This document shows positions 1 to 8,257 of a DNA stretch of 64,000 nucleotides, piece after piece. Source of the stretch: DAISJI01 sp964559835. GTDB taxonomy: Bacteria > Acidobacteriota > Terriglobia > Terriglobales > Acidobacteriaceae. The DNA lies in the NCBI GenBank assembly GCA_964559835.1, contig CAZLJE010000005.1, forward strand, positions 62,001-126,000, in the 5' to 3' direction. The notes beneath the pieces were generated by a model. The model made no database searches. It was not told where the DNA came from and worked only from the letters and a program-made list of their open reading frames with translations. Both the position numbers and the translations under genes were made by a program. Position 1 is the first letter of the stretch. Every line of letters begins with the position of its first letter.

Positions 1-1641
1 CACGTGCTCCACCTGCACGGAAGGCGCGATCGCGCCGATTTTCCGCGACACCTCCGACAAGCGCAGGTTCAGGCGGTAATCACCCACATTGAAGATCTCG
101 CCGGAAACGTCTTCCGGGGCTGCTTCCAACGCTGTGACGAAGGCTCGGGCCGCATCGTAGACGTGCAGGAAGGGACGCCACTGCTCGCCGTTGAAGATGG
201 TGATCTTTCCTAGCGCCGCGGCGCGTGCCGTCAGCAGATTCACCACCAAATCGAAGCGCGGGCGCGCCGAAAGTCCGAACAGCGTGCCCAGTCGCAAGAT
301 GGCGGGATGGAAATCGGCAGACGCCGCTTCCAACAGCAGTTGCTCGGAGGCCACCTTGGTCTCAGCGTAGATCGAGATGGGGGCCGGTGCGGTGAGTTCA
401 TCGACCAGGTAATCGGAGGCGCCGTAGATGCTGCACGTGGAGGCGAACACCAGCCTGCTGACCCCGTATCCCTTGCTGATATCAATCAGCATGCGCGTGG
501 CGGCGCGGTTCACTTCCAAGGACAGCTGTTTGTTGACCGCACAGGCGGGATCGCCGACGATCGCGGCCAGGTCAATGACCGCGTCGGTCTGCTTGATGGC
601 AGCGACGACCGCCTGGATATCACGCACATCACCGGCCATAAGCTCGAAATTCGGGTTGTGGGCGACAGCATCCAGTGACTCGCGGCCGAAAAGGAACCGG
701 TCCAGCACGCGGACCCTGTAGCCGCGCGCCAGCAGCAGGGATACCAGCATAGAACCGAGATAACCCGCACCCCCCAGGACCAACACTCGTTCTACGCGAG
801 TGGATACCCGCCGCCGCGGGGAGAAGGATACATCCCCGCGCACGACATCTGCCGCCGAAGGCAGCATCCGGGCTTCGATGCCGTAGTGGCTCGCGACCGC
901 TACGACATCGCCAATACAGTCCAGCCCGGCTTCCGCGATCATGACCAGGTCGGCTTTGCGTGCTCGCAGCAGGGGGCTCAGCAATTTCGGCTCGCCCAGC
1001 ACCGTACGCCCAAAGATCCGCATCCCGCGCAACCCGTTTCCATCGCCCGGCACCAGCAGGCCCACAACATCGAGGTTCGGGTGCGCCGATACCTGGCGGA
1101 GCGCAGCGGTCAATGCCTTCTCCCCAGCCACCAGCAACACGCGTGTCCCCTCGCCGGTGGCAAACAGTGACTCCTCTGTCGCCAACCGACGCAGAGCTCG
1201 CACACTGCTCGCCAACGCGAGGAAAATAACCGCGTCCATGACGATGACGCTGATCGGGTTGGCAAGCAGCGCAACATGGTGCAGACCAACGGTAAGGCGC
1301 AGCACAAGCAACACAAGCGTGCTCAACAGCGCACTGCAGATCAACTGCAGGGCATCGCCAAACGAGAAGTACCTCCAGGCAATCTGGTACGCACCCAAGC
1401 TCCACATGAGGCCGGTACGAAGCAGCGGCAGGACCAACATCCATATGTACATGACCCGGCGATCGGCGGCGGGGACCGCGGCGTCGAATCGCAGTTGATA
1501 CGCCAGAAGCAGAGAGATCGCCGTCAGCAGGGCATCTATGGCAACCTGATTCCATTTGCTGAAGAAAGCTGGTGGAAGCTTGGTCTGAATGAACAACGCG
1601 GGTTTAAGCAACCATTGGCGAAGAGCGGCGGGCATTGTCAT
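1..1641 (-). CDS. Membrane-anchored NDP-sugar epimerase/dehydratase, 3' end outside window
   Basis: The reading frame is open from an ATG at 1641 to the window edge (547 codons seen). About the first 155 residues form hydrophobic segments (near 33-50, 64-85, 98-118, 128-146) and contain the AYQLRFD signature seen at the start of WbpM/CapD-type polysaccharide proteins. A first Rossmann-like domain follows (about 165-265), then a linker and an extended SDR domain with the NAD-binding GGAGYLGS at about 290-297 and the catalytic pair Tyr425/Lys429 (YAETK). It should convert a nucleotide sugar at the membrane for exopolysaccharide or O-antigen synthesis. In classical WbpM the SDR part is a 4,6-dehydratase; here it reads more like a UDP-sugar epimerase, so the exact reaction is open. 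An ATG at 1635 is an alternative start. Confidence 0.85.
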   Translation of the reverse strand, partial: MTMPAALRQWLLKPALFIQTKLPPAFFSKWNQVAIDALLTAISLLLAYQLRFDAAVPAADRRVMYIWMLVLPLLRTGLMWSLGAYQIAWRYFSFGDALQLICSALLSTLVLLVLRLTVGLHHVALLANPISVIVMDAVIFLALASSVRALRRLATEESLFATGEGTRVLLVAGEKALTAALRQVSAHPNLDVVGLLVPGDGNGLRGMRIFGRTVLGEPKLLSPLLRARKADLVMIAEAGLDCIGDVVAVASHYGIEARMLPSAADVVRGDVSFSPRRRVSTRVERVLVLGGAGYLGSMLVSLLLARGYRVRVLDRFLFGRESLDAVAHNPNFELMAGDVRDIQAVVAAIKQTDAVIDLAAIVGDPACAVNKQLSLEVNRAATRMLIDISKGYGVSRLVFASTCSIYGASDYLVDELTAPAPISIYAETKVASEQLLLEAASADFHPAILRLGTLFGLSARPRFDLVVNLLTARAAALGKITIFNGEQWRPFLHVYDAARAFVTALEAAPEDVSGEIFNVGDYRLNLRLSEVSRKIGAIAPSVQVEHV

Positions 1642-1731
1642 ACGGATTCCGGAGAGCCGACACAGCAATTGATGACAGGAGCAGAATGAAACAGCAAACT
1701 TGTGGGTTGCGGGCCAGGACTCGAGTGCCCC

Positions 1732-2502
1732 TCATGCCGCCAGGCGTAAGGAGGAGCCGGCGGATTTCTGGATGACGAACGTTGCATCGGATCGGTCGCG
1801 AATTCCGGCCATTCGCATGACGACCGGAACCTCGCATTTCTCAACGCCCGAAGATACGATGGCGCACCCGCCGATCGAACCAATCAGATCCCGGAGTTGG
1901 TCACAATCGTAGTACGACACCACGGGAGCGCCAATGTTGTTCCAGTATCCAAAGATCCCCACTCGTTCCGAGGTAAAGCGAGTGATGGCGACCTTCAGAT
2001 AGAACACCAGGTCCATGGCCCAGGCCGGAGCGAATACTGGCTCGGCCAGCAGCACGTAGCCTCCTGGCTTGACCAGCTTCACGACATTCGCAAGGGCCTT
2101 GTGGGCCATCCTTTTCGAAGCTCGTCTACTATTAGAAACAAGATGATGCAACACCGCGGCAACCAGGGCGAAATCAAACTGTGCTGCCATGTTGTTGATG
2201 AGAGCGTCGTCCAGTATCGATCCGACCTGTGCCTGGCACTTGAGCCGCTGCTGGGTCCGTGCTACACACAGCTCGCTGACGTCGAGGGCGCAGATGCTGT
2301 GCAATCCCGTTTTTGCGCTGAGATAGTCCAGCGCATTACCGACTCCACAACCAACGTCGATGAGGGAGGGAGCTACCCCGGGATATTGCTCGATGACCGA
2401 TATGAAAGGCGACAGTCTGTCTTCGGTGTATTCGTGGAAGTGAGTATTAAAGTATGCGGCTGTTTTCGCATCTGTTGAGGTGTTCTGCATGGGGGTAGCC
2501 AT
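1732..2502 (-). CDS. Class I SAM-dependent methyltransferase
   Basis: Motif I of Rossmann methyltransferases (LIDVGCGVGNALDYL) binds S-adenosylmethionine, and the following acidic ALDVSE and the PGGYVLLAEP segment are typical motifs II-IV. The substrate cannot be read from the sequence. Its place between a sugar epimerase and an RfaH-like regulator suggests modification of a glycan, lipid carrier or O-antigen, which is inference. The frame is open up to 2574, but the conserved region begins after the Met codons at 2502 and 2490, so I chose 2502; neither has a strong ribosome binding site. Same strand and likely same transcript as its neighbours. Confidence 0.85.
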   Translation of the reverse strand: MATPMQNTSTDAKTAAYFNTHFHEYTEDRLSPFISVIEQYPGVAPSLIDVGCGVGNALDYLSAKTGLHSICALDVSELCVARTQQRLKCQAQVGSILDDALINNMAAQFDFALVAAVLHHLVSNSRRASKRMAHKALANVVKLVKPGGYVLLAEPVFAPAWAMDLVFYLKVAITRFTSERVGIFGYWNNIGAPVVSYYDCDQLRDLIGSIGGCAIVSSGVEKCEVPVVMRMAGIRDRSDATFVIQKSAGSSLRLAA

Positions 2503-2655
2503 GTAAGTACTCACGCAACATACACGCGCAGCGACCTGGACCGCGTTACACCGAATCTCACGCACCGATCGCACGTGGCGTGTACGTCGTCTTGTTACCT
2601 TTTAGCTTTCGTCGAGTTTGGCTGGATGCGCGGAACCATTCCTGGAAAGTAGTCG

Positions 2656-3252
2656 CTAAGGCAGCGGCTCCAACTCGTAGCCATGCAAAGTGACGGACAT
2701 GCATGCCTGGATGAGATCGATAGAAACCACCAATTGCGAGTTGTCGCTTTTCCTGACGAGGATTCCCTCGATCCCATCCAGGCAGCCACCGCGAACGCGG
2801 ACTCGCTGACCGAGTTTGAGGAACGGGTACCGCGATGCGGCAAAGCCGTTCGTCAACAGGCAGCGGACGGCTTCGATTTGTGCGTCGGGGATCGCAGTCG
2901 GCTCACCGTTCGCCCCAACCCACTGTAGAAACCCAGGCGTGCGGACAACGAGAGAATGCACTTGGCGCCAGCCTGGGACATTTACAAACATATAACAGGA
3001 GAATAGTGGGACCTCGACGATCTTGCGCCGATCGCTCCAGCGATGGACTTCGCGGGTCGTAGGAACAAAGGCCGTGATCCCGTACCGCGTGAAATCGCTA
3101 GCCATTTTCTTTTCGTGCCTGGCACGGGTATGGACCGCATACCAGCGAGGGAGTGGACAAGGTACTGCTCCTAGGTCACTTGCGCCTGTCGCGAGTACCG
3201 CGTTACTTTGAGTTACAGCTCCGCCCTTAAAGTCCCAACCTGTCGTGCCCAC
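2656..3252 (-). CDS. NusG/RfaH-family transcription antiterminator
   Basis: The protein begins, after about 35 poorly conserved residues, with WYAVHTRARHEKKMASDF, the NusG N-terminal domain signature, and ends with a KOW-like segment (LGQRVRVRGGCLDGIEGILV). At 198 residues it fits specialised NusG paralogues (RfaH, LoaP, UpxY), which help RNA polymerase read through long polysaccharide operons. Its position upstream of the methyltransferase and epimerase genes on the same strand fits that role. The frame starts with GTG at 3252 preceded by GGGCGGAG; no ATG precedes the conserved region. The start codon lies at the edge of one copy of a 24-bp direct repeat (3215-3274). Confidence 0.85.
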   Translation of the reverse strand: MGTTGWDFKGGAVTQSNAVLATGASDLGAVPCPLPRWYAVHTRARHEKKMASDFTRYGITAFVPTTREVHRWSDRRKIVEVPLFSCYMFVNVPGWRQVHSLVVRTPGFLQWVGANGEPTAIPDAQIEAVRCLLTNGFAASRYPFLKLGQRVRVRGGCLDGIEGILVRKSDNSQLVVSIDLIQACMSVTLHGYELEPLP

Positions 3253-3274
3253 AGCTCCGCCCTTCCAGTCCCAA
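3215..3274. repeat. 24-bp direct repeat, 36-bp period
   Basis: Two near-identical 24-bp copies (3215-3238 and 3251-3274) differ at two positions. They span the 5' end of the antiterminator gene; the 36-bp spacing equals 12 codons, so one copy is inside the N-terminal coding region. It may be a small in-frame duplication or a paired regulatory site. Confidence 0.7.
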
Positions 3275-3727
3275 TCGTTGTTAGTTGCGGGTCAATGTCT
3301 TGCGAGGTTTCGGCTTATACTTGCGATCCGACTTCTGGTCAGTGGGTGGTCAATCCATGGTGCACATTCGCGGTTAATATTCCAGGGGATCAACCGAACG
3401 AATTGTCTTCGCTTCCACGGGATTTCCCCACCCACAAATTACATACAGCGAACTTAACCTTGCATGATGGCGGCAACAAGAGCCCGAAAGTTCGCTAACC
3501 AAATGGGGTTCTTTGCCGCTGTGATATGTACTTGAATGACACTTCACAATGGCTCGATTTTTCTCGCGCCGTTTATCTCCAGCATGATTTCGTTGACTAG
3601 GGATAACCGTCTCTATGCGAGGTGCTGACAGCGACTCGGTTCGGGTCCGGGAATTTGCCCACTACTCGGTCAACCAGAGCCGCAGAACAGGTACAGTTTG
3701 GATTTAAACTGGACCACGTGACTTCGG
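3275..3727. other. Intergenic region between the ATPase and antiterminator genes
   Basis: About 450 bases, AT-richer than the flanks, with no reading frame I can support on either strand. It must hold the 3' end of the upstream ATPase transcript and the leader of the antiterminator/polysaccharide operon. I could not identify a convincing sigma-70 or sigma-54 promoter or a terminator hairpin by eye. Confidence 0.5.
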
Positions 3728-6307
3728 TTAGCCACGGCCTTCCAGCCTAAAGTTGACGATGATGTCCGTCCTTACTTGTTGCGGTTCACCGTCGATTAGA
3801 CAGGGTTGATATCGCCATTGACGAACCGCCGCGACGGCAGCGCCGACGAGCGCGGGATGGCCACGGATCACGCGTACGTCTTCGACCCGACCGTCTTTCG
3901 TGATCGTGACAGTGACTACGACCTGGCCCTGGATACGACCTCGGAGGGCAACCTCCGGATACACCGGCTTGACCATTGTGACCAGGGAGGCGGGAATGGT
4001 GTCAGGCGTCGTGGTCGCCATGGCGGTGGAGCGATTGCGAGCAACGGATGGGTCGGTCGCAGTTTCGATTCGTCGACTATCGCTTGCAGCAGCGCTAGGG
4101 ACAACGGGTACACCGGTACTCAACACAGCCGTTACAATCTTGTTCTCCGATTCGGTCACAAGGCCGATCGGCGGCGGTAAGTCTGCAGGCGTATCGGTCC
4201 TGGGCTGCAGCGGCATAGGAGCCGCTGCGGTTCCAGTTCCGCTCCCAGCAGCAAGTGCTTGTCCTTCCCCGTTTGGGACCGCTGTGAGCTCGGTGCTGGC
4301 GTCGTGAGAAACTTCCGACTGCGAGGCAGCCTGCTGCTCTGGGCTCGTCCCCGAACCCGGATCAGCGGTCAAGTTCAAGTGCTGGTCGGGAATGCCCCCG
4401 TGGGCTGGGCCGGCACCTTTCAGGGCAGAACCAGTTGCTGCGTCATGGGCGCTTGCGGACCACCGCGCGGCAGACTTTCGATCGCGCGCTTGTGCGTTCG
4501 AGAATGATTCCGCAGTGCGGGCGCCGCCGTAGCCCAAACTTTCAGAACCCGTCGCAGGAGATGCGATTCGCTTCGCAATCCACCTTTCCGTGGTGTTCGA
4601 AATGCGAGGCCAGACGAGCACGGACGAAAGCAACGTCAGGCTCGCAAGCGCCAACGCGTAATAAATACGACGTGGGGCCCTCCGCTTCGAGCCTTTATGG
4701 TTTACGGCCTGTTTCGAACTCGGCAGAATCTTGCCGTCTCGAGGCTGCATACGTTGCTCGCTGATTGTGCGCGTAGTCGATGTCGAGTGTGGGGCGTGGG
4801 GAGGTTCGGGAGGCAGGCGAGCTTCCGGAGAGTTCTCTCGTTGTGGGGAGCTTAAGTATTGTGAAGAAAGGATGGCGTCATGACACCCGGAATCGTCGCC
4901 GGGTTCCGTTTTCACGGGCTTGCTACCGCGAAGGTCCGACGCTACTTCGCGCAAAATCGGAACGTCTATGACTATCTTCGCGGTCGCGCAACCCAGTGAC
5001 ATGGCATGAAAACAGATGTTGTTGATCTCGCGCGGAACGCCGAGACTCAGCGATGCGATGTAATCACACGCCTCGGGCGTGAACAGGGGGTGTCCGTTAT
5101 GACCAGCGATGCGCAGACGATGCGCGATGTACTCACCTACTTGCCGGCGGTTGAGCGGCTCGAGTGCGCTCATGATCGAGATCCGCTGACGAAGCTGTCT
5201 GAGATGCGGTTGTGCCAGCCGCTCCCGAAGTTCGGTTTGCCCCGCCAGGACCACCTGCAACAACTTTGTCCTTGGCGTTTCAAAGTTCGACAGTAAACGA
5301 ATAGTTTCGAGTACAGCGTCACTCAGGTTTTGCGCCTCGTCGACGACGAGGATCGGCGGCGCGCCTTTTTCGGCTTCGCGTATCAAAACCTCATAGATTG
5401 CCTCGTGGAGGGCGGCTCGATTCGGCGCCTTTGCCACAAACGGACCTCGAGGCGTGGGGGACAGGCTAGAGCGCGCACGACTGCCGATCTCCTCCACGAC
5501 CTCTGTCAGAGCAGCGCGTTCAACCACGCCGAAAGTCGAGTGATGTTGCGAAAACACCTCGGCCACGCCGACGGTGCACTCAGCGACGCGGATCGGCGCA
5601 ATCAGAATCGAACCGTATGCTTCCGTCTCGCGGACCTCGGAGGAGATGCGCTGATCTTCGCGTACATTTTCACAGGAGATGATTTCGCCGGTTCGGAAAC
5701 ACGCGCCCGAAAGCCCCGCATGCAGCGACGTGCGCATGCCGATCGATGGCGCTTCTCCGGTACTAGCGACGCAAATGAGTTCGTTATTTTCGCGGAACGC
5801 AATTGCCGCTCCGTCCCCGTGCGCGAGTTTACAGGCGCGCTCGGCAAGCTCGCCCCAATCCTCGCCCGCAATCAGACGCGATGCAGTCGCACGGGCGCTT
5901 GGCCGGACTACGTTTGAGGTCGCATGCGGCTTTTCCTCCAAATCCGCCATCAGCATGCAAAGGAACTCGTCGGGATCACACTGGGTTTGAAAGAGAAAGG
6001 CAGTGCGGGCGCGTTCGCGCATCTTCTCCATTAAGCGAAAGAGCAGCGTGGTCTTGCCCATTCCCGGCGGCGCAACCAGTCCTAGAAAGCCACGCCGTGT
6101 TTCAATACCGTATTGCAAGCTCGACCAAGCTTCTCTGTGCGACGGTGTGTCAAAGAAGAAGCGCGGATCGGGAGTGACGCCGAAGGGCTGCTCGCGAAGA
6201 TGATAGTGGTCCAGGAACACACGAGGGTACACATTCACCCATCGCGACGTTAATTCGGCGCCTCGCGACCGGCAAGGGGGAAATAGTAAGGTCGGTATGC
6301 TAACCAT
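3728..6307 (-). CDS. ExeA-type AAA ATPase with internal GAF domain and C-terminal TonB domain
   Basis: An 859-residue fusion. Residues 31-130 are the start of an ExeA/general-secretion ATPase (HYHLREQPFGVTPDPRFFF; Walker A APPGMGKTT at 79-87). Residues about 140-285 are a GAF-like sensor domain. The ATPase resumes with Walker B ILVVDEAQNL (319-328) and the usual LSNFET and LAGQTELRERL motifs to about residue 460. A proline/serine-rich linker leads to one membrane segment (about 548-566), a long low-complexity periplasmic linker, and a TonB-type C-terminal domain (VKPVYPEVALRGRIQG, about 773-855). Relatives of the ATPase part sit in exosortase/EPS loci, matching the neighbours. ATG at 6307 opens the frame, but GTG codons at 6238 or 6232 lie closer to the conserved start. 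The gene is divergent from the LuxR gene. Confidence 0.85.
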   Translation of the reverse strand: MVSIPTLLFPPCRSRGAELTSRWVNVYPRVFLDHYHLREQPFGVTPDPRFFFDTPSHREAWSSLQYGIETRRGFLGLVAPPGMGKTTLLFRLMEKMRERARTAFLFQTQCDPDEFLCMLMADLEEKPHATSNVVRPSARATASRLIAGEDWGELAERACKLAHGDGAAIAFRENNELICVASTGEAPSIGMRTSLHAGLSGACFRTGEIISCENVREDQRISSEVRETEAYGSILIAPIRVAECTVGVAEVFSQHHSTFGVVERAALTEVVEEIGSRARSSLSPTPRGPFVAKAPNRAALHEAIYEVLIREAEKGAPPILVVDEAQNLSDAVLETIRLLSNFETPRTKLLQVVLAGQTELRERLAQPHLRQLRQRISIMSALEPLNRRQVGEYIAHRLRIAGHNGHPLFTPEACDYIASLSLGVPREINNICFHAMSLGCATAKIVIDVPILREVASDLRGSKPVKTEPGDDSGCHDAILSSQYLSSPQRENSPEARLPPEPPHAPHSTSTTRTISEQRMQPRDGKILPSSKQAVNHKGSKRRAPRRIYYALALASLTLLSSVLVWPRISNTTERWIAKRIASPATGSESLGYGGARTAESFSNAQARDRKSAARWSASAHDAATGSALKGAGPAHGGIPDQHLNLTADPGSGTSPEQQAASQSEVSHDASTELTAVPNGEGQALAAGSGTGTAAAPMPLQPRTDTPADLPPPIGLVTESENKIVTAVLSTGVPVVPSAAASDSRRIETATDPSVARNRSTAMATTTPDTIPASLVTMVKPVYPEVALRGRIQGQVVVTVTITKDGRVEDVRVIRGHPALVGAAVAAVRQWRYQPCLIDGEPQQVRTDIIVNFRLEGRG

Positions 6308-6522
6308 AAATCTCAGGGCTAGACGGCGACCGTCACCTTAACACTGTGGAACTTTAGGGCACGGACGGTTCACTCGCGCAGGAGACTACGATTCCTCTCA
6401 ACCTTTAGAGACCTCTTTCTCTACCCGTTCCTCCCTACAAATGAGGCCGGACGACGCTTGACGCTTCTACTCCACCGCTTATCATCAGAATACATTGGCG
6501 GAATTTTTGGTGAGAGACAAGG

Positions 6523-7557
6523 GTGACCATGACGCGTCCTGCTGCAAGTCGAGTTCGTAAACAAATTACCGTGTTCGTGCGCGATACGAGTCACATGGGA
6601 ACGCAGTTGTTGTGCGATGTGCTCGGCCGTGATCGCCGGTTTTCGCCGATCGCCGGGCATTCACTTGAGCAAGTCACCTCGGTGGCGCCAGATGTTGGGC
6701 TCGTATCGTTGACCGCGGAACTGGATTCGTTCAAAGGCGCCGGTCTGATCCAGGAATTACGTCGCAGGCGGCCGCACCTGCCGGTTATCGCCCTGACGGA
6801 AGAATCGAACCGGGCAGCCGTCGTTCAAGCGCTGCGTGCAGGTGCGAGAGGCGTACTCTGTCGCGCTGAACCGATCGCGACCCTCGGCAAGTGCATCACC
6901 TGTGTTTCCAATGGGCAGGTCTGGGCCAATCAGACCGAATTGGATTTTTTGCTGCAAGCTCTCACCGATCCGATCCCGATCCGCGTGGTGGACGCGAAGG
7001 GAATGACGCTGCTCTCCGCGCGAGAACAGGATGTTGTGCGTTGGGTCACTGAAGGTTTAACGAATCGCGAGATCGCCGACCGGCTGGATCTCAGCGAACA
7101 CACCATCAAGAATTACCTGTTCCGGATCTTCGAGAAGCTTGGTATTTCGAACCGCATGGAACTTATGCTGTACATCATGAACCAACTTGCGCCTCGCGTC
7201 GCCAAAGCACCCGCCGCCGAGAGTCTAAGCTCGAATGGGGCTGATGGAGGCGAGCGCCAGGAAACCAGTACGCCCGTGGGTGCGTTCGCGCTCGGCCAGC
7301 GCTATAAGCATGGCGAAGGCGTGCCCGTGGACAATGTGCTGGCGTACATGTGGTTTGATATCGCCGAAGCGGCGGCCAGCGAAATCATGAGCAATGCACG
7401 CTTGGCGCTACGCCAGTTGGCGCAGTCCATGACACTGGAGCAGATCGCCGAAGCCAAACGGCGTTCCGCCGAATGGCTTGCCCGTAATAACGCACTCGGC
7501 CGCGGCGAGCGGTCGGAAAGCCGTCCCCTGCTCGAATCTCCACCCTTTGCCGCGTGA
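6523..7557 (+). CDS. LuxR-family regulator with degenerate receiver and Sel1-like C-terminus
   Basis: Residues about 14-130 fold-match a response-regulator receiver, but the phospho-acceptor position in the third strand reads DVGLVSL, with Ser62 where aspartate is expected, so ordinary phosphorylation is unlikely. Residues about 158-222 form a LuxR/NarL helix-turn-helix (SAREQDVVRWVTEGLTNREI and following). The C-terminal part contains a Sel1-type repeat (ALGQRYKHGEGVPVDNVLA), normally a protein-interaction module. It is divergently transcribed from the ExeA-GAF-TonB ATPase gene and may control the polysaccharide locus; that is inference from position. The start at 6523 has ATG codons at codons 1 and 3. 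Confidence 0.85.
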   Translation: MTMTRPAASRVRKQITVFVRDTSHMGTQLLCDVLGRDRRFSPIAGHSLEQVTSVAPDVGLVSLTAELDSFKGAGLIQELRRRRPHLPVIALTEESNRAAVVQALRAGARGVLCRAEPIATLGKCITCVSNGQVWANQTELDFLLQALTDPIPIRVVDAKGMTLLSAREQDVVRWVTEGLTNREIADRLDLSEHTIKNYLFRIFEKLGISNRMELMLYIMNQLAPRVAKAPAAESLSSNGADGGERQETSTPVGAFALGQRYKHGEGVPVDNVLAYMWFDIAEAAASEIMSNARLALRQLAQSMTLEQIAEAKRRSAEWLARNNALGRGERSESRPLLESPPFAA

Positions 7558-7573
7558 CGGCTCGTCTGCCTGC

Positions 7574-8236
7574 TCACGCGGCAAAACCATCATCGAGCAA
7601 AGCGTCCGCGACGCTCAACAACCCCGTTGCCAATGCGTAACGAGTGATTTCACGGCGCGTATGCAGACCGAGCTTGTCGCCGATGCGCGCGCGATACGTT
7701 TCAACCGTTTTCACGCTGACACATAAACGGGCGGCGATCTGCTGGTTGCCAAACCCCTGAGCCAGCAATTTCACGACTTCGCGCTCGCGGGTGCTGAGCG
7801 CGTCTGGTTGGGTCGATGTACCCGCCGAGAACAGCTCTCGTGCCAGCCGTGGGTCGATGAACGTGCCGCCTCGTGCCACGGCACGAACCGCGGTCAAAAG
7901 GTCGGTATCGGCAGCCTGCTTGAGGAGGAAGCCGGCTGCCCCTGTCGACAGCGCGGAGCGCACGAATGCGAGGTTCGTATGCATCGTCAGCATCAAGATG
8001 CGGAGGTTGGAAAATTTCTCGCGCAACTCCTTTAACAGGCGCAATCCACTGGTGCGTGCAAGCGCGATATCCAGGAGCAAAACATCGGGAGTCGTTCTTG
8101 ACAGCAGATCGAGGGTACTGGCGGGGTCATCGGCTTCGCCGATCACGCGCATGTCAGATTGCGCATCGATGAGCATTTTGATACCAGAGCGCACGATGGC
8201 GTGGTCATCGACGATCGCGATTGTGATCGGCTTCAC
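7574..8236 (-). CDS. NarL/FixJ-type response regulator
   Basis: 220 residues, the standard length. The receiver starts IAIVDDHAIVRSG with acidic pocket residues 10-11, phospho-acceptor Asp56 (VLLLDIAL), a Thr/Ser switch in MLTMHT and Lys in LLKQA. The C-terminal LuxR helix-turn-helix begins LSTREREVVKLLAQGFGNQQIA. It lies 21 bases downstream of the sensor kinase gene in the same direction and is almost surely its partner. It converges with the LuxR-Sel1 gene, stop codons 16 bases apart. Target genes cannot be read from the sequence. Confidence 0.92.
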   Translation of the reverse strand: MKPITIAIVDDHAIVRSGIKMLIDAQSDMRVIGEADDPASTLDLLSRTTPDVLLLDIALARTSGLRLLKELREKFSNLRILMLTMHTNLAFVRSALSTGAAGFLLKQAADTDLLTAVRAVARGGTFIDPRLARELFSAGTSTQPDALSTREREVVKLLAQGFGNQQIAARLCVSVKTVETYRARIGDKLGLHTRREITRYALATGLLSVADALLDDGFAA

Positions 8237-8257
8237 GGTGCCTGCTCCTCTCCGTCA

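Noticed and set aside
629..1555. 308-codon minus-strand frame inside the epimerase gene
   Set aside because: Out-of-phase shadow; the correct frame carries the membrane segments and SDR motifs.
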